Source: Roseiarcus sp963813555
GTDB taxonomy: Bacteria; Pseudomonadota; Alphaproteobacteria; Rhizobiales; Beijerinckiaceae
Length of the DNA stretch: 64,000 bases
Assembly (NCBI GenBank): GCA_963813555.1
Contig: CAWEZX010000002.1
Location: 868,001 to 932,000, forward strand
Direction: 5' to 3'
Both the position numbers and the translations under genes were made by a program. The notes below the pieces were generated by a model. That model saw nothing but the letters and a program-made list of their open reading frames with translations. It made no database searches and was not told the origin of the DNA. Each line of letters begins with the position of its first letter. Within the stretch, counting starts at the first letter, position 1. This document shows positions 62,685-64,000 of this stretch, piece after piece.

Positions 62685-63623
62685 ATGAGAATTCTCGTAG
62701 TCGGAGCCGGCGCAGTTGGCGGCTATTTCGGCGGACGTCTGCTGCAGGCGGGCCGCGACGTGACGTTTCTCGTTCGGCCGCGCCGGGCCGCGGAGCTCGC
62801 TAAACACGGGTTGACGATTCGCAGCCGCCTTGACGATTTCCACCGTCCCTCGCCGCCGATTGTGCTGCAGGAAGGCCTTGCAGAGCCGTTCGACCTTGTG
62901 CTGCTGAGCTGCAAAGCCTACGACTTGGACGGCGCGATGGCGTCATTTGGCAAGGCGGTCGGTCCGGGAACGGCGATCCTGCCGCTGCTGAACGGCATGT
63001 TGCACCTCGATCGGCTCGCTGATCGCTTCGGAATCGAGCGCGTGCTCGGCGGGCAATGTGTTATTTCGGCCACCCTCGGCGCGGACGGCGCCATCATCCA
63101 CCTCAACGATCTTCATGCGTTGAGCTTCGGCGAACTGGACGGTTCTCGCACGCCGCGGATCGAGACCATCGCCTCGGCACTGCTTGATGCCGGCTTCGAT
63201 GCCCGGCTCAGCGACGAGATCCGGCAGGAGATGTGGGAGAAGTGGGTGTTCATCGCCACGGCCGCAGGCATCACCTGCCTGATGCGGGCGGCGGTTGGCG
63301 ATTATGTCGCCGCCGGCGCCGCCGATCTCGCGACCGCGCTCCTGACGGAATGCGCGTCAATCGGGGCCGCCGAAGGCTTTCCGCCACGTGAGCCGGCGCT
63401 GGAGCGGGCGCGGGCGGTGCTGACCGCCGCTGGTTCGCCGCTGAAAGCCTCGATGCTGCGCGACATCGAAGGCGGCAAGCCGGTTGAAGGCGACCAGATC
63501 CTCGGCGATCTACAGCGCCGCGCACGGAACCCGGACGACCGTTCGCTGCTGCGCATCGCCACCCTTCATGTGAAGGCCTACGACGCGGGACGGAAGCGCG
63601 GCGAGATCGCCGCCAAGCCGTGA
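62685..63623 (+). CDS. 2-dehydropantoate 2-reductase family protein
   Basis: The 312-residue protein has the NADP-binding loop GAGAVGGYFGGRLLQAG at residues 7-23, Lys77 in LLSCKAYDLDGA, NGMLHLDRLADRFG and the C-terminal WEKWVFIATAAGITCL plus ATLHVKAYDAGRK. The family reduces ketopantoate to pantoate for coenzyme A synthesis; paralogues act on other 2-keto acids, so the panE assignment is not certain. GGAGG lies 11 bases before the ATG at 62685. Confidence 0.88.
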   Translation: MRILVVGAGAVGGYFGGRLLQAGRDVTFLVRPRRAAELAKHGLTIRSRLDDFHRPSPPIVLQEGLAEPFDLVLLSCKAYDLDGAMASFGKAVGPGTAILPLLNGMLHLDRLADRFGIERVLGGQCVISATLGADGAIIHLNDLHALSFGELDGSRTPRIETIASALLDAGFDARLSDEIRQEMWEKWVFIATAAGITCLMRAAVGDYVAAGAADLATALLTECASIGAAEGFPPREPALERARAVLTAAGSPLKASMLRDIEGGKPVEGDQILGDLQRRARNPDDRSLLRIATLHVKAYDAGRKRGEIAAKP

Positions 63624-63690
63624 GGCTTGCGCCGGCAGGCGCCTTGGTATATGCGCCAGCGTTTCGCCAACATTCGAAGGAGAAAACGCC

Positions 63691-63927
63691 TTGGCGGAGG
63701 TCGCGCCGATCAACTGGACCAATGCGATGACGCTGATCTGCGTCGCCATACTTGTGGGCACGGAGCTCGTGGGCGCCGGCGCCGCCGCAGGCTGGGCGAT
63801 CGGCGGCCTGTTCCAGCTTGGCGAGACCGTCACCCGCATGTTGGAAGGCGCGCTCATTCTCACCGCGCTAACCGGGCTTTTCTATTTCCTGCGCGCGGCG
63901 GTCTCGCACGAGCCGATCCGCGGCTAA
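63691..63927 (+). CDS. small two-helix membrane protein
   Basis: The 78-residue protein starts at a TTG with GAAGGAG eight bases upstream. It has two hydrophobic segments (MTLICVAILVGTELVGAGAA and ALILTALTGLFYFLRAAV). It is similar to short conserved proteins of Rhizobiales without known function. It may be cotranscribed with the reductase gene 67 bp upstream. Confidence 0.7.
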   Translation: MAEVAPINWTNAMTLICVAILVGTELVGAGAAAGWAIGGLFQLGETVTRMLEGALILTALTGLFYFLRAAVSHEPIRG

Positions 63928-63959
63928 TCGGCGGCGCGTAGCGCAATGCCGAAACGCCA

Positions 63960-64000
63960 ATGATGAGGCCCAATCGGCGAACCGTTCTGCTGGTCGATCT
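63960..64000 (+). CDS. start of a gene running off the right edge
   Basis: The ATG at 63960 (or 63963) opens MMRPNRRTVLLVD and continues past the window. TVLLVD fits the first strand of a response-regulator receiver domain, but too little is present to be sure. Confidence 0.3.
   Translation, partial: MMRPNRRTVLLVD

Overview
The window is high-GC DNA from an alphaproteobacterium. It is most likely a member of the Hyphomicrobiales close to the Beijerinckiaceae/Methylocystaceae. The pointers are an IalB-family exported protein, a cysteine-free ribosomal protein L31, a GcvP split into two subunits, a MotA/TolQ-like plus OmpA-like gene pair, and abundant GANTC (CcrM-type) sites. The family-level placement is inference.

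Layout. 1-6.9 kb: an OmpA-like/TolQ-like pair, asd, a deleted acetyltransferase, tRNA-Val(GAC), two exported proteins, an AraC-type relic and an alpha/beta hydrolase. 7.7-12.4 kb: a tandem glycine riboswitch followed by gcvT-gcvH-gcvPA-gcvPB. 12.5-24.6 kb: an exported GyrI-like protein, an ABC exporter, rpmE with a strong leader hairpin, a 1-Cys peroxiredoxin, a class III cyclase, an ABC-2 pair, an Rrf2 regulator with a palindrome and a glutathione transferase, a VIT-type transporter, relics of two toxin-antitoxin pairs and a UvrD-like helicase. 24.8-37.8 kb: two sugar ABC transporters (the second is xylFHG-like) around a class A beta-lactamase, a collagen-like lipoprotein, an EthD protein and a CRTAC1/di-heme cytochrome pair.

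38-50.7 kb is an accessory patch of mobile DNA. It holds two near-identical IS1595-type elements with different 8-bp target duplications on either side of a nuclease-like gene fragment, an IS630 element abutting a 166-bp MITE that sits inside a structured repeat, and an IS5-type element carrying a second IS630. The IS5-type element and a third IS1595-type element split a chromosomal gene into two pieces. An Nramp-like transporter and an epoxide-hydrolase-like gene lie within the patch.

50.7-64 kb returns to core-like genes: a branched-chain leader peptide and attenuator before ilvB, a threonine dehydratase, ilvN, an L,D-transpeptidase, an EamA exporter with its TetR regulator, a second copy of the structured repeat, a haloacid dehalogenase, a membrane sensor-like protein, an XRE/cupin regulator divergent from a ChaA-type antiporter, and a ketopantoate-reductase-family gene.

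Two signals stand out. (1) Twelve otherwise intact genes are each broken by one single-base shift. In seven, removing one base restores conserved protein sequence and turns GAACTC or GAAGTC back into a GANTC site, which points to a methylation-linked sequencing artefact rather than pseudogenes. (2) The repeat at 42924/44206-44335 and 57391-57545 keeps a perfect hairpin and a possible loop-to-tail pairing although the paired bases differ between copies, as expected of a selected structured element.
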